This document shows, piece after piece, positions 24,675-32,133 of a stretch of DNA of 54,832 nucleotides (position 1 is the stretch's first letter; each line of letters opens with the position of its first letter). The notes under the pieces were generated by a model. It did not search any database and was not told the DNA's origin. It saw only the letters and a list, made by a program, of their open reading frames with translations. The DNA lies in the NCBI GenBank assembly GCA_034440235.1, contig JAWXBR010000018.1, positions 1-54,832 of the forward strand, read 5' to 3'. This DNA is from JAWXBR01 sp034440235 (lineage in GTDB: Bacteria; Bacteroidota; Ignavibacteria; Kapaibacteriales; Kapaibacteriaceae). The position numbers were made by a program, and so were the translations under genes.

Positions 24675-25148
24675 ATGCAGGAACGTAACGTGATCGTAGA
24701 GCAACTTCAATCATCGGATTATCTAACGGCTAGCCTACCATGGTGGCCTAAGGTTCAAGACTTCTTGCAGTCGACAGATTTTAGCGTGTTGCCAACGGGG
24801 CGTGTAGACATCGATGGTGACGATTTATATGCAATTGTGGCCGACGATACTGCTCGTGACGAAAAAGCGTACCTTGAGGCGCATAGACGATATATTGATG
24901 TGCAGGTAGCAACAGACGGCGCATTTGATATTCTGTGGAAGCCCCTATCAGCGTGCACTGACGAGCGTTTGGCATACGATGATGAGAAAGATTTTTGTTT
25001 GATGAATGACGTTGCGAACACACGTGTTTCGGTTGTGCCTGGAACAGCAGTGATACTTTTTCCAGAGGATGCACACGCACCACAACCGCCTGCGTTGCAC
25101 GTTCGCAAGGTTGTGGTAAAAGCATCCGTTTCTCTTATGCCAAAATAG
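24675..25148 (+). CDS. YhcH/YjgK/YiaL (DUF386) family protein
   Basis: 157 residues from the ATG at 24675. The sequence NVIVEQLQSSDYL fits the family start, and upstream in-frame starts (24579, 24636) overlap the previous gene or lack a fitting N terminus. The DUF386 cupin fold is marked by EAHRRYIDVQVATDGA and by VVPGTAVILFPEDAHAPQ, whose H/E residues line the metal site. Family members include YiaL and the beta-galactosidase accessory subunit; some act on sugars or sialic acid anomers. The substrate cannot be told here. Confidence 0.8.
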   Translation: MQERNVIVEQLQSSDYLTASLPWWPKVQDFLQSTDFSVLPTGRVDIDGDDLYAIVADDTARDEKAYLEAHRRYIDVQVATDGAFDILWKPLSACTDERLAYDDEKDFCLMNDVANTRVSVVPGTAVILFPEDAHAPQPPALHVRKVVVKASVSLMPK

Positions 25149-25168
25149 TAACTCGTAGGGAAGAAAAG

Positions 25169-25411
25169 ATGATTCTACTAGCATCGTTCACAAATGAACT
25201 AGAAGCGCAGCTACTCGAATCGCAGCTACAGGAAGCTGGAGTCGATGTAAAGACTACGCAAGAAGGCAACGATGCCTTCAAAGTGATGGTGTTCGAAGAC
25301 GATCTTGAACTGGCTAAAGAGATCATGGAGGCTAGGTCGTTAGAAGACGACGACTTTCTAGTCGATCTCGATGAACCTAATCTTGACGAATTGTCCGACG
25401 ATCTGCCCTAG
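25169..25411 (+). CDS. DUF2007-like small signalling-type protein
   Basis: 80 residues. The pattern LLASFTNELEAQLLESQLQEAGVDV, with a later FKVMVFEDDLELAKEIME, fits the DUF2007 'putative signal transducing protein' domain. The C-terminal end is strongly acidic (EDDDFLVDLDEPNLDELSDD). GGGAAG precedes the ATG. It is the last gene in the ettA-led set and converges with pckA. Function unknown. Confidence 0.75.
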   Translation: MILLASFTNELEAQLLESQLQEAGVDVKTTQEGNDAFKVMVFEDDLELAKEIMEARSLEDDDFLVDLDEPNLDELSDDLP

Positions 25412-25444
25412 ACGTCTGCAATCCCAACGTTGCCAGCTTCTGTA

Positions 25445-27052
25445 CTAAGCAGTAGTCAAGGGCTTCATAGCCGATCGCACATTTGCATCTACGCTATCAG
25501 CAAACTGTTTGAAATTTTCTTCAAACAATTGCGCAAGATGTGTAGCCTGCTTGTCGTACGCTTCTTTCTCACTCCACGTATTGCGCGGATTCAATACCTC
25601 ATCTGGTACACCCTCTACTGACGAGGGAATGCTAAGGTTGAAGAAGTCTTCTTTAACGAACGCTGCGTTGTCCATGTCGCCAGTAAGAATTGCTCTGAGC
25701 ATTGCACGGGTGTGCGCAATTTTCATTCGCGAACCCACACCGTACGCACCACCACTCCATCCGGTGTTTACAAGCCAGACTTGCGATCCGTGTTTCTTGA
25801 TCTTGTCGCGCAACAGGTTTGCGTAAACGCTCGGATGATGTACCATAAACGGAGCACCGAAACACGTCGAGAACGTTGCCGATGGTTCCTTTACTCCAGC
25901 TTCTGTACCAGCAACTTTTGCAGTGTAACCACTAAGGAAGTGGAACATGGCCTGCTCGGGTGTAAGCTTCGAAATTGGAGGCATAACGCCAAAGGCATCG
26001 GCAGTTAGAAACACGATGTTCTTAGGATGGCCACCGCGATTGTTTGGCGCGATGTTCGGAATTAGTTCGCGCGAGTAACATGCACGTGTGTTCTCGGTGT
26101 GTTTCTGCGAATCGAGATCGACAACACGAGTCTCTTCATTCATGTCTACATTTTCAAGTACGGTGCTGAACGTTCGCGTGAGTTTAAAGATGATAGGTTC
26201 TGCTTCGGCGGAGAGGTTGATCACCTTTGCGTAGCAGCCCCCTTCAAAATTGAATACACCTTCGTCGCTCCAGCCATGCTCGTCGTCACCGATGAGTGCA
26301 CGTTCTGGGTCTGTAGAGAGTGTTGTCTTGCCTGTGCCCGATAATCCAAAGAACAGTGCTGTATCACCTTCCGTGCCGATGTTAGCAGAGCAGTGCATCG
26401 ACATGACTTTTTGCTTTGGCAATAGGTAGTTGAGAACAGTAAAAATCGATTTCTTGTTTTCGCCTGCGTATGCCGTACCCCCAATGAGAACGAGTTTTTG
26501 TTTGAACGATAACACGATGAAGACTTCTGATGCGGTTCCGTCAACCTCTGGAATCGCCTTGAATTCTGGAACCGTTACAACAGTAAAGCCTGGTGCGAAA
26601 GCTTTGAGTTGTTCATCGGTTGCTTCGATAAACATGTTTTTTACGAACAACGATTGCCAAGCAAGCTCATGAACGAAACGTACAGGTAACGTGTACTTTT
26701 CGTCCGCACCAGCAATTAGGTCGCGCACATACACATCGCGTCCTTGCAGATACGCAAACACACGTTGCTTTAACGCATTGAACTTGTCTTCTGAAAACGG
26801 TTTATTAACCTTGCCCCACCAGACATCGCCCTTTGTGTCGGCTTCTTCTACAACAAACTTGTCATTGGCGCGGCGGCCTGTATACGGCGTAGTAATGGCA
26901 AGCAAAGCTCCGTGCTCTGTAATAGAAGCTTCATCCATGATCACAGCATGCTCGTATAATTCAGGAGTAGATAGATTGTAGTATATCTCTCCTACGTTCG
27001 AGATGCCGAGTTCTTGAAGTTGCGTACGCGTGGTTTCTGTGGCGAGGCTCAT
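25445..27052 (-). CDS. pckA: Phosphoenolpyruvate carboxykinase (ATP)
   Basis: 535 residues, normal for ATP-dependent PckA. It converts oxaloacetate and ATP to PEP, CO2 and ADP, the first step of gluconeogenesis. The substrate-binding R60 segment YTGRRANDKF, the P-loop-like kinase-1 motif GLSGTGKT (236-243) and the kinase-2 motif LIGDDEHGW (253-261) are intact. It is a single gene, divergent from the THUMP-like methyltransferase gene. The octamer GATATTTG at 27091-27098 (reverse strand) is a possible promoter element. Confidence 0.95.
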   Translation of the reverse strand: MSLATETTRTQLQELGISNVGEIYYNLSTPELYEHAVIMDEASITEHGALLAITTPYTGRRANDKFVVEEADTKGDVWWGKVNKPFSEDKFNALKQRVFAYLQGRDVYVRDLIAGADEKYTLPVRFVHELAWQSLFVKNMFIEATDEQLKAFAPGFTVVTVPEFKAIPEVDGTASEVFIVLSFKQKLVLIGGTAYAGENKKSIFTVLNYLLPKQKVMSMHCSANIGTEGDTALFFGLSGTGKTTLSTDPERALIGDDEHGWSDEGVFNFEGGCYAKVINLSAEAEPIIFKLTRTFSTVLENVDMNEETRVVDLDSQKHTENTRACYSRELIPNIAPNNRGGHPKNIVFLTADAFGVMPPISKLTPEQAMFHFLSGYTAKVAGTEAGVKEPSATFSTCFGAPFMVHHPSVYANLLRDKIKKHGSQVWLVNTGWSGGAYGVGSRMKIAHTRAMLRAILTGDMDNAAFVKEDFFNLSIPSSVEGVPDEVLNPRNTWSEKEAYDKQATHLAQLFEENFKQFADSVDANVRSAMKPLTTA

Positions 27053-27090
27053 CGTGGTCCGAAGTAGCGTTGGGACATATTAAGAAGGCG

Positions 27091-27098
27091 CAAATATC
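27091..27098 (-). promoter_or_regulatory. Possible -7 promoter element for pckA
   Basis: GATATTTG read on the reverse strand is five of six to TAnnTTTG, ending 38 bases before the pckA start. The same octamer precedes the SPT gene. Confidence 0.3.
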
Positions 27099-27106
27099 CG
27101 AAAACA

Positions 27107-28336
27107 ATGATGAAGCAAATGCCACCCACCCATTTACTTGCCGACATTCTATCGACTCCGACGCGAGAATCGCTGCTTCGTGCAATCGACGACGCCCTAA
27201 GCGTCGAGGTTGGCGCGGCTGACGTCGATCGTATCCGCCGAATTATTCCAGAACACTTCCTACCTGCCACTACCGAGCTGATTGACATAGTGCTTGGCAC
27301 ACGAAAGGCGTCCAAGCTCGGCAAAGCCCACCCGGGATGGTGGTACACGGTTAAAGGCGCTGAACAGGCAACACACCCCGTTATTGCCGCAGATCACGCA
27401 CGACGCTTCATAGGATGCAAGCACGTTGTCGAGGTCTGTACGGGCGTGGGAATGGACACGTTTGCTCTTGCAGGTGTCGCGGAGCGCATCACGACGTTTG
27501 AATCGGATGCGGTAACGGCGGCGCTAGCTATAGGCAACATCAGGGCTGCCGACCTTGGCAACGTCGAAGTACGGCACGAATCGTTTGATGGCACATCTGT
27601 TCTACCCGTATTCGATGGAATGTGGGCCGACCCATCGAGGAGGCGTGCGGATGGAAAACGCGCATCCGGCGCGAAAGAGTACAGCCCCCTTCTTGAGACC
27701 CTTGACGAAGTCGGTAAACGACATCCCGACGCCAAAGTGGGAATTAAATGCGGCCCAGGTGACACCCTCCCGCTGGACTTATTGACGAAGTATGCTAGCG
27801 AATTCATCGGATTCGGCAGTGAATGCCGCGAACGCGTACTCTGGAAGAATACAGGTGTCCCAGATTTCTCTGTGTCCTTGCCCGCACTAAACAGACAATG
27901 GGTTCCGAAGAGCATTACAGAACCACTCCCGATACCGGTTGCTGATGACGATTTATTAGCTGAGCCTCACGCAGCAATCATTGCAAGCGGGTCAGTCGGC
28001 GAGTTCTTCCGCGAACACCGGCTGCGTCCAATTCACCCGTTAATTGCATACGGCGTGGGAAGACGATCGGACATTGACGTACCCAGTCTTAGAGAATGGG
28101 CTGACGTGTTCGATGTTATCCGTGTTGACAACGGGATAAGCATCAGGCGCATACAGCAAAATCTGCGCGACTTAAGGTGGAACAATCGAACTGAGTTCAA
28201 AAAACGCGGGTGGAATGGCGAGCCTGAAGAGTTGCGACGTCAGCTCACCTTTTCTTCGAGCAATAACATCGGTGCCGTAATCATCGCGCGAACTGAAACG
28301 GGTCACCTTACGCTGTACTGCAAACGAACTGCGTAG
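27107..28336 (+). CDS. THUMP-like domain SAM-dependent methyltransferase
   Basis: 409 residues. After an N-terminal extension, the Rossmann methyltransferase core has its SAM-binding motif VVEVCTGVGMDTFALA (about residues 108-123), followed by TTFESDAVTA and the catalytic-loop-like WADPSRRRADGKR. The C-terminal end (GAVIIARTETGHLTLYCKR) matches the THUMP-like domain found after this methyltransferase type. These proteins are thought to act on RNA, but a specific target has not been established to my knowledge. It is divergent from pckA. Confidence 0.78.
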   Translation: MMKQMPPTHLLADILSTPTRESLLRAIDDALSVEVGAADVDRIRRIIPEHFLPATTELIDIVLGTRKASKLGKAHPGWWYTVKGAEQATHPVIAADHARRFIGCKHVVEVCTGVGMDTFALAGVAERITTFESDAVTAALAIGNIRAADLGNVEVRHESFDGTSVLPVFDGMWADPSRRRADGKRASGAKEYSPLLETLDEVGKRHPDAKVGIKCGPGDTLPLDLLTKYASEFIGFGSECRERVLWKNTGVPDFSVSLPALNRQWVPKSITEPLPIPVADDDLLAEPHAAIIASGSVGEFFREHRLRPIHPLIAYGVGRRSDIDVPSLREWADVFDVIRVDNGISIRRIQQNLRDLRWNNRTEFKKRGWNGEPEELRRQLTFSSSNNIGAVIIARTETGHLTLYCKRTA

Positions 28337-28371
28337 CACGCTCTGTGTATTACATGACGCATTTACATGTA

Positions 28372-28431
28372 GATCTATGTTCAGATTTTCATGTCGATCT
28401 ACGTTCGGATCTATGTTCCGATCTACAACTG
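28372..28431. repeat. 12-bp tandem repeat at the mscL 3' end
   Basis: GATCTATGTTCA (28372-28383), a diverged GATTTTCATGTC (28384-28395), GATCTACGTTCG (28396-28407), GATCTATGTTCC (28408-28419) and GATCTACAACTG (28420-28431) form five adjacent 12-bp units. The last overlaps the mscL stop codon at 28423-28425. It fills most of the gap between the convergent methyltransferase and mscL genes. Confidence 0.8.
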
Positions 28432-28830
28432 CGGACTTCTCTTCAGTAGATCGCGGATTTCCATTAGTAACTCTTCTTCACGGGTAGGGGGCGCCGGTGC
28501 GGCAGGGGGCTGTTTACGGCTGACTCTTGAAAGTAGGCGTATAACCATAAATACGCAGAACGCGACAATAACAAAGTTTACTACTGTTAGAATGAACTTA
28601 CCCCAATTAACTGTTACGCCCCCCTTGCCTGTAGCATCGGCTTCTTTAAGGACAGTAACGATTTCTTCGAATTTGACATTATTAAGCAGGTAGCCGATTG
28701 GCGGTGTAATAATATCTGCGACAAGAGAACTAACAATAGCGCCGAATGCAGCGGCTATAATTACGCCAACTGCAAGGTCAACTACGTTTCCCCTAGAAAT
28801 AAACGTCTTGAAATCCTTTATCATTCCCAT
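28423..28830 (-). CDS. mscL: Large-conductance mechanosensitive channel MscL
   Basis: 135 residues from the ATG at 28830, which has AAGGGG about eight bases upstream; a start 15 codons earlier is unlikely. Conserved MscL features are the N-terminal amphipathic MIKDFKTFISRGNVVDLAVGV, TM1 with the pore-lining glycine/alanine run VIIAAAFGAIVSSLVADII, TM2 (ILTVVNFVIVAFCVFMVI), and the C-terminal helix with LLMEIRDLLK. It opens at high membrane tension to release solutes on osmotic downshock. Three direct repeats lie upstream, and a 12-bp tandem repeat at its end. Confidence 0.95.
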   Translation of the reverse strand: MGMIKDFKTFISRGNVVDLAVGVIIAAAFGAIVSSLVADIITPPIGYLLNNVKFEEIVTVLKEADATGKGGVTVNWGKFILTVVNFVIVAFCVFMVIRLLSRVSRKQPPAAPAPPTREEELLMEIRDLLKRSPQL

Positions 28831-28879
28831 GTTACAACCCCTTAGAAGTTCGGTGAAAAAGACCGCACACTTCACAATT

Positions 28880-28965
28880 TAGGGAGTTTACTTTTCGACG
28901 TAGCGAGAGATTTAGGGAGTTTACTTTTCGTCGCAGACAAAGACTAGGGGGTTTGCTTTTCGACG
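28880..28965. repeat. Three spaced 21-bp direct repeats upstream of mscL
   Basis: A 21-base unit beginning TAGGGAGTTTACTTTTCGAC occurs at 28880-28900, 28913-28933 (one change) and 28945-28965 (two or three changes). The steps are 33 and 32 bases, about three helical turns. The third copy encodes the last residues of the small membrane protein gene, whose stop is at 28944-28946. The copies lie 50-135 bases upstream of the mscL start codon. Confidence 0.8.
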
Positions 28966-29351
28966 CAGCCGCAGTTGGCAACGAGCTCGCGTTTTAGGCG
29001 TTCGCGATCTTCAGTGCTCATGCCACTACATACATCTGCAGTTGTGGGCTGTGGTTCAGCCGAAACAGTCCGGTCTGGCACGACATCGCGGCCAGTATGC
29101 TTTGTCCATTTGGGAGTGGGCCACATGCTCGTGCCTTCGCTTTTCCGACCGTAACGTATTGCTACCACGATGACATATGCAAACGCCGTTAACCCTGCAC
29201 CTTCTAGGAAGGACAGGGTACGGTCGTTGTTGAGACTTGCTAATGCGATGTTCCAAATGAACATCACCATGGCGCTATGTAATACTAACAGCCCGCCGAT
29301 GCAGCAGACATAGATGATCGTGCGGGCTGTTGGAGTTTGCAATGTCGACAT
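28944..29351 (-). CDS. Small two-helix membrane protein, ECF sigma-associated
   Basis: 135 residues with two predicted membrane segments (about 12-35, IIYVCCIGGLLVLHSAMVMFIW, and 50-66, GAGLTAFAYVIVVAIRY). The C-terminal tail has GMSTEDRERLKRELVANCGC. The layout (helix ending in MFxWN, a LSFxxxxGL helix, then a MSxEERERxxxxxxxxC tail) resembles small membrane proteins that commonly follow ECF sigma factors in Bacteroidota. It starts 20 bases after the sigma gene's stop. A regulatory or membrane-sensing role is inferred. Its 3' end lies inside a direct repeat array. Confidence 0.65.
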   Translation of the reverse strand: MSTLQTPTARTIIYVCCIGGLLVLHSAMVMFIWNIALASLNNDRTLSFLEGAGLTAFAYVIVVAIRYGRKSEGTSMWPTPKWTKHTGRDVVPDRTVSAEPQPTTADVCSGMSTEDRERLKRELVANCGCVEKQTP

Positions 29352-29371
29352 TGTCGACCTAGTAGTGGGCG

Positions 29372-30025
29372 CTAGTTGAGATTAATGGAGTCGTACAACT
29401 CTTGTAGCTTCTTGCGAAGGTAAAGAACTGCATAACGTTTCCGAGCGAGAAGCGTGTTGATATTTACGCCTGTCTCTTCGGACATCTCTCTAAACGATAC
29501 ACCTTCGAATTCATTTTTGATGAACACCCACTTTTGTTCGACGGGTAGTTCGTCTAGACCCTTGATAACGGACTCCCAAATGGTCTTCCGTACCAAATCT
29601 TCTTCTGGGTTGTAGGAGAAGTCGCCAAGGAAACGTTCCACATGGTCCATTCCCTCTTCCTTCTGCTCAGCAGTACCGAGATCGGCAAAACTGTCCGTAC
29701 GCTTCTTGCGATACGAGTCGATAATGCGGTTGCGGACTGAAGTGAAGACCCATGAAGCCAGGTTGTCGATTGGCCTATGAACGTCTTTTGATGCAGCTAG
29801 AACGTTTGCGAATACATCCTGAAGGATGTCTTCCGCTTCCTCTTGGTTGCGGACTCGCTGACGGATAAAGCCAAGATATTTCTTCCGATCATTTCGGAAG
29901 AGTTGTTCGATTTGCAATGCGAGATCCATAGAATCTCTACCTTCTGAGGGTGAATAAGGTTGTCTGCTTCTCCACGTTGGCGCTGCTGGTATACCAGTTT
30001 TACGCCGGAACTCGTGCGTTCTCAT
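29372..30025 (-). CDS. ECF-type RNA polymerase sigma factor
   Basis: 217 residues from the ATG at 30025, which has a strong AGGAG five bases upstream; a start at 29929 (MDLALQIEQLF) would drop a 32-residue extension of unknown role. Region 2 is clear (FIRQRVRNQEEAEDILQDVF, NLASWVFTSVRNRIIDSYRK), and region 4 is the helix-turn-helix VEQKWVFIKNEFEGVSFREMS-EETGVNINTLLARKR. The FLGDFSYNPEEDLVRK linker lies between. It would direct RNA polymerase to a regulon that probably includes its own operon. A perfect dyad sits just upstream. Confidence 0.88.
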   Translation of the reverse strand: MRTHEFRRKTGIPAAPTWRSRQPYSPSEGRDSMDLALQIEQLFRNDRKKYLGFIRQRVRNQEEAEDILQDVFANVLAASKDVHRPIDNLASWVFTSVRNRIIDSYRKKRTDSFADLGTAEQKEEGMDHVERFLGDFSYNPEEDLVRKTIWESVIKGLDELPVEQKWVFIKNEFEGVSFREMSEETGVNINTLLARKRYAVLYLRKKLQELYDSINLN

Positions 30026-30051
30026 GCCATCTCCTGCTACGTGTTGTCATA

Positions 30052-30070
30052 CACTGACGAAATGTCAGTG
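30052..30070. promoter_or_regulatory. Perfect dyad upstream of the sigma factor gene
   Basis: CACTGAC (30052-30058) and GTCAGTG (30064-30070) form a seven-base dyad with a five-base spacer, 27 bases before the sigma gene's start. There is no T tract on the reverse strand, so an operator is favoured over a hutU terminator. Confidence 0.45.
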
Positions 30071-30129
30071 ATTTTAGAAAAACGAAGTAGCAGTTATGCC
30101 ATTACGTCCGAAGAATGTGAAGAATCAGA

Positions 30130-31800
30130 CTATACAGAAGGTATTGGTATTTCTATGCCAAACTTTCGCGCGTTGTGAATAGCTTCTTGGTACCCGGCAT
30201 CAGCGTGACGTAAGATACCCATGAGAGGATCATATGTCAACACTCGTGCCAATTTTTTTTGAGCCGACTTCGTTCCATCCGCCACCACCACCATCCCAGC
30301 ATGGAGCGAGAGCCCCATTCCCACGCCCCCTCCATGATGAAGAGAGACCCACGTGGCACCACCTATGGTGTTTAATGCAAAATTCAAGTACACCCAGTCG
30401 GCAATGGCATCAGAACCATCTAACATGGCTTCGGTTTCACGGTAAGGGGAAGCAACGCTTCCGCAATCCAGATGGTCGCGCCCGATAACGATGGGAGCCT
30501 TGACCTTTCCCGTCGCCACTAAGTCATTGAACAGTTTACCAGCCTTCGCCCTGTCACCGTAACCAAGCCAGCAGATTCGAGCTGGCAATCCTTGAAAACC
30601 GATGTGGGCCTGTGCCTCCCGAATCCACATGCGCAGATGCGCGTTCTCGGGGAATAACTCAATTAAGGCCTCATCGGTTACACGAATGTCTTCGGGATCT
30701 CCAGAAAGGGCTACCCATCGAAAAGGACCCTTGCCGTCGCAGAAGAGCGGTCGAATGAATGCAGGCACAAAACCTGGGAAGTCGAATGCGTTGGAAACAC
30801 CTGCGTACTCCTTCGCAATTCCCCGGATATTATTGCCATAATCAAAGACCACCGCCCCACGTTTCATGAACTCAAGCATTGCTTGGACGTGAATTCCGAT
30901 GCTGGCATATGTACGCTCGAGGTACGTTGTTGGATCACTCAAGCGCAAATTGTCAGCATCCGACTTTGAGAGTCCAGCCGGGTAGTATCCGTTTAATGGG
31001 TCATGCGCAGATGTCTGGTCTGTGACGATATCCGGAATTACGTTTCGACTCAACAGTTCGGGTAATACCTCGGCTGCATTGCCAACAAGGCCAATCGATA
31101 TCGGCTCCTTGCGGTCGCAGTAGTCACGTATAACAGCAAGTGCTTCATCGAGACTTTGCATTTTCCTGTCGCAGTACCCATCGCGAATACGCTTGTCAAT
31201 CCGCTCTTCATCAATTTCAATGCACAATGCTGCTGCACCGGCGATTGTAGCCGCAAGGGGCTGGGCTCCGCCCATTCCGCCCAAACCTGCAGTCAACAAG
31301 AAACGTCCATGAAGCGTACCACCAAAGTGTTGCACCGCACACGACGCAAATGTCTCGTAGGTGCCCTGGACAATGCCTTGTGTTCCAATGTAAATCCACG
31401 AACCCGCAGTCATCTGTCCGTACATAATTAGTCCGAGCGCGTCGAGCCTTCTGAACTCATCCCAAGTAGCCCATTTGGGCACAAGATTCGAGTTTGCAAT
31501 AATGACTCGTGGCGCCATCTCGTGTGTTGTGACAACACCAACGGGTTTGCCGCTCTGAACTAGTAATGTCTCATCAACATTCATCGATCGCAGACAGCTA
31601 AGAATGGCGTCGAATGATTCCCAATTACGCGCTGCCTTACCGAGTCCACCATAGACAATCAACTCCTCTGGCTTCTCAGCATTCTCGGGATCGAGATTGT
31701 TTTGAATCATGCGGTACGCCGCTTCGATCTGCCAATTAGCGCAGTGAAGTTCCGTTCCTCGTGGCGCTCGAACAATGCGCGATGTAGGCGAAGCGTTCAC
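30130..31800 (-). CDS. hutU: Urocanate hydratase
   Basis: 556 residues from a GTG start whose G overlaps the TAG of the upstream small gene. The family start IVRAPRGTELHCANWQIEAA is complete, the NAD-binding GLGGMGGAQPLA segment is intact, and the C-terminal GGGVGMGLSLHAG is present. HutU adds water to urocanate to form imidazolonepropionate, the second step in histidine breakdown. HutG-like enzyme is encoded 12 kb away; HutH and HutI are not in this window. It is coupled to an unknown 89-residue protein. Confidence 0.95.
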   Translation of the reverse strand: MNASPTSRIVRAPRGTELHCANWQIEAAYRMIQNNLDPENAEKPEELIVYGGLGKAARNWESFDAILSCLRSMNVDETLLVQSGKPVGVVTTHEMAPRVIIANSNLVPKWATWDEFRRLDALGLIMYGQMTAGSWIYIGTQGIVQGTYETFASCAVQHFGGTLHGRFLLTAGLGGMGGAQPLAATIAGAAALCIEIDEERIDKRIRDGYCDRKMQSLDEALAVIRDYCDRKEPISIGLVGNAAEVLPELLSRNVIPDIVTDQTSAHDPLNGYYPAGLSKSDADNLRLSDPTTYLERTYASIGIHVQAMLEFMKRGAVVFDYGNNIRGIAKEYAGVSNAFDFPGFVPAFIRPLFCDGKGPFRWVALSGDPEDIRVTDEALIELFPENAHLRMWIREAQAHIGFQGLPARICWLGYGDRAKAGKLFNDLVATGKVKAPIVIGRDHLDCGSVASPYRETEAMLDGSDAIADWVYLNFALNTIGGATWVSLHHGGGVGMGLSLHAGMVVVADGTKSAQKKLARVLTYDPLMGILRHADAGYQEAIHNARKFGIEIPIPSV

Positions 31801-32069
31801 TAGTTGCCGCCGTCGTCATTCACTTGTACTGGCGTGACAGTTTCGGCAACCTGCAAACGTTGTGAGCCATCCAGACCCGGCACAGGATACGAGAAGATGC
31901 GATTTGGTTGAATGAGTCCATTAATGACAATCGAGGGGTCTGCCACGATGATTGTGCTGGCCGGTAACGACACTGACGGCATCGTCATTGGGAAGCCGTT
32001 TATCATCGCAATAGGGTTGGCGGTGAATGGCGTAATTGAGATATAATAGAGAAGTGCCATTCCTTCCAT
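31800..32069 (-). CDS. Small unknown protein translationally coupled to hutU
   Basis: 89 residues. A GGAG at a good distance precedes the ATG at 32069, and the TAG stop shares one base with the hutU GTG. It contains FPMTMPSVSLPASTIIVADP and an acidic tail (VQVNDDGGN). No signal peptide, catalytic motif or known domain is recognised. The ribosome-binding site and coupling argue that it is real. It may modulate or accompany urocanate hydratase expression. Confidence 0.6.
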   Translation of the reverse strand: MEGMALLYYISITPFTANPIAMINGFPMTMPSVSLPASTIIVADPSIVINGLIQPNRIFSYPVPGLDGSQRLQVAETVTPVQVNDDGGN

Positions 32070-32133
32070 GCTCTTTGTCTCCTTTGTTTCTGTAAGATTG
32101 AATACAAGACAACATTAAGGCAATGAATCAAGA

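Noticed and set aside
28880..28965. A short CRISPR array
   Set aside because: Only three diverged units with 11-12 base gaps, one inside a coding end; no cas genes are in the window and no constant spacer length as in CRISPR.
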